From an uncultured Peptococcaceae bacterium (lineage in GTDB: Bacteria > Bacillota > Peptococcia > Peptococcales > Peptococcaceae), in the NCBI GenBank assembly GCA_902496505.1, contig CABVBB010000173.1, positions 1 to 5,734 on the forward strand: DNA of 5,734 nucleotides, written 5' to 3'. A program made the position numbers and the translations under genes. Below the pieces are notes generated by a model, which made no database searches, was not told the origin of the DNA, and saw only the letters and a list, made by a program, of their open reading frames with translations. Each line of letters starts with the position of its first letter. Position 1 is the stretch's first letter. This document shows, in pieces, positions 4,820 through 5,734 of this stretch.

Positions 4820-5734
4820 TTAGAGCACCTCGTTCATCACACGTTCTTCGAATTCCAGCTGCCGTTTGAGCACCTTCATCAGGTCATCGAACTCTTGGCA
4901 ATTGAGCGACTGCGGGCCGTCGCAGAGCGCTTTGGCCGGATCATTGTGCACTTCCAGCAGCAGACCGTCTGCACCGGCTGCTACTGCTGCTTTGGCCATG
5001 GTCGGCACCAGCCAAGCGTAGCCTGTAGCGTGGCTGGGGTCAACGACGACCGGCAGATGGGAGACTTTCTTGAGCACGGGGACTGCGGAGAGATCCAGCG
5101 TGTTGCGGGTGTATTTCTCGAAAGTACGGATACCGCGCTCGCATAAAATGACGTTGCTGTTGCCGCCAGCCATGATGTACTCAGCGCTCATCAAAAGTTC
5201 CTCCATAGTGTTGGCCAGGCCGCGCTTGAGCAGGATGGGCTTATTGCAGTGGCCCAGTTCTTTCAGCATCTCGAAGTTCTGCATATTGCGGGCGCCGACT
5301 TGGATGACGTCGACATCATTGAAGAGGTCCAAATGCGCCAGGCTCATGATCTCTGTCACGATCGGCAGCCCTGTTTCTTTCTTGGCCTCCAAAAGCAGCT
5401 CGATGCCCTCTGCCCGCATGCCCTGGAAGGAGTATGGGGACGTTCTGGGCTTGAAGGCGCCGCCTCTAAGCAGATTGGCACCGGAAGCTTTGACCGTCAT
5501 GATCTGCTCCCGAGACTCTACTGAGCAGGGGCCGGCGATGACCTGGAAATGCTTGCCGCCGATCTTGTGTCCGCAGATATCCACCACCGTGTTGTCTGGA
5601 TGGAACTTGCGGTTGGCGTTTTTGTAAGGCTCCTGCACACGCTGGACTGCTTCGACGCATTCGCGGGATTCTACCGTGCTGGCATCGATAGCCGACGTAT
5701 CGCCCACCAAGCCTAAAATGGTGGTATGGGAGCC
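4820..5734 (-). CDS. aroF: 3-deoxy-7-phosphoheptulonate (DAHP) synthase, type I-beta, 5' end missing
   Basis: 304 residues are visible; the frame is open to the right edge, and comparison with the Thermotoga maritima enzyme suggests about 35 N-terminal residues are missing. The protein condenses phosphoenolpyruvate and erythrose 4-phosphate, the first step of the shikimate pathway. The visible part starts inside the ferredoxin-like regulatory domain of this subclass (residues 1-45, 'RKFHPDNTVVD' next). The TIM barrel then has 'AGPCSVES' (67-74), 'LLRGGAFKPRTSPYSFQG' (88-105), 'GARNMQNF' (147-154), 'PILLKRG' (166-172) and 'ILCERGIRTFE' (196-206). The metal ligands are present: C70, H235 (DPSH), E261 and D272. 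The visible TTG at 5710 is internal, not the start. A region of the helix after C70 is four residues shorter than in relatives (see findings). It is first in the operon seen here, with pheA immediately downstream. Gene naming (aroF/aroA/aroG) varies between species. Confidence 0.92.
   Translation of the reverse strand, partial: GSHTTILGLVGDTSAIDASTVESRECVEAVQRVQEPYKNANRKFHPDNTVVDICGHKIGGKHFQVIAGPCSVESREQIMTVKASGANLLRGGAFKPRTSPYSFQGMRAEGIELLLEAKKETGLPIVTEIMSLAHLDLFNDVDVIQVGARNMQNFEMLKELGHCNKPILLKRGLANTMEELLMSAEYIMAGGNSNVILCERGIRTFEKYTRNTLDLSAVPVLKKVSHLPVVVDPSHATGYAWLVPTMAKAAVAAGADGLLLEVHNDPAKALCDGPQSLNCQEFDDLMKVLKRQLEFEERVMNEVL

Noticed and set aside
3967..4869. A 300-codon open frame on the plus strand.
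   Set aside because: It is antisense to pheA and the end of the DAHP synthase gene, both of which are certain. It shows no domain and no convincing ribosome binding site.
5070..5627. A 185-codon open frame on the plus strand opposite the DAHP synthase gene.
   Set aside because: The minus-strand gene is unambiguous by its catalytic motifs, and the plus-strand product has no family features.

Overview
The window reads as a compact stretch of a Bacillota-like chromosome. All eight genes lie on the minus strand, so transcription runs from high to low coordinates. Ribosome binding sites are strong and purine-rich, GC content is moderate, and the gene content (type I-beta DAHP synthase next to a PheA P-protein homologue, YlxP/DUF503, VanZ-like protein, SLC13-type anion permease) fits a low-to-mid GC Gram-positive lineage. 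Negativicutes is my best guess from protein flavour, but this is inference and not tested. No tRNA, rRNA, CRISPR array, insertion sequence or phage gene was found.

Region A (5734 to 2862) is an aromatic amino acid operon. It starts with a DAHP synthase whose 5' end lies outside the window. Next comes a prephenate dehydratase with a shrunken chorismate-mutase-like N-terminus, one base after the synthase stop codon. A YlxP/DUF503 protein follows 9 bases later, then a VanZ-like membrane protein that appears to start at TTG. A strong intrinsic terminator closes the operon at 2863-2909. The first two enzymes carry out the entry step of the shikimate pathway and the committed dehydratase step to phenylpyruvate. 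The two small downstream genes have no known aromatic role and ride along by position.

Region B (2862 to 250) is a regulatory cassette. A promoter in an AT-rich gap drives a stand-alone GyrI-like (AraC effector-binding) small-molecule domain protein. Two LysR-type regulators follow in tandem; they are about half identical over the DNA-binding region and very different in the ligand domain. The second LysR gene also has a plausible promoter of its own. The cassette ends with an intrinsic terminator at about 247-284.

Region C (247 to 1) holds a well-formed 23-bp inverted repeat, an extended -10 promoter, a strong ribosome binding site and the first 40 codons of a probable SLC13/DASS anion permease running off the left edge. 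The layout suggests that one or both LysR proteins control this transporter, possibly with the GyrI-like protein sensing or sequestering a ligand.

The points that most deserve a second look are: the apparent four-residue deletion next to the catalytic cysteine of the DAHP synthase; the vestigial chorismate mutase domain of PheA; the GyrI-LysR-LysR-permease cassette with its inverted-repeat operator; and the placement of ylxP and vanZ behind aromatic genes. I did not see a clear-cut unprecedented system.
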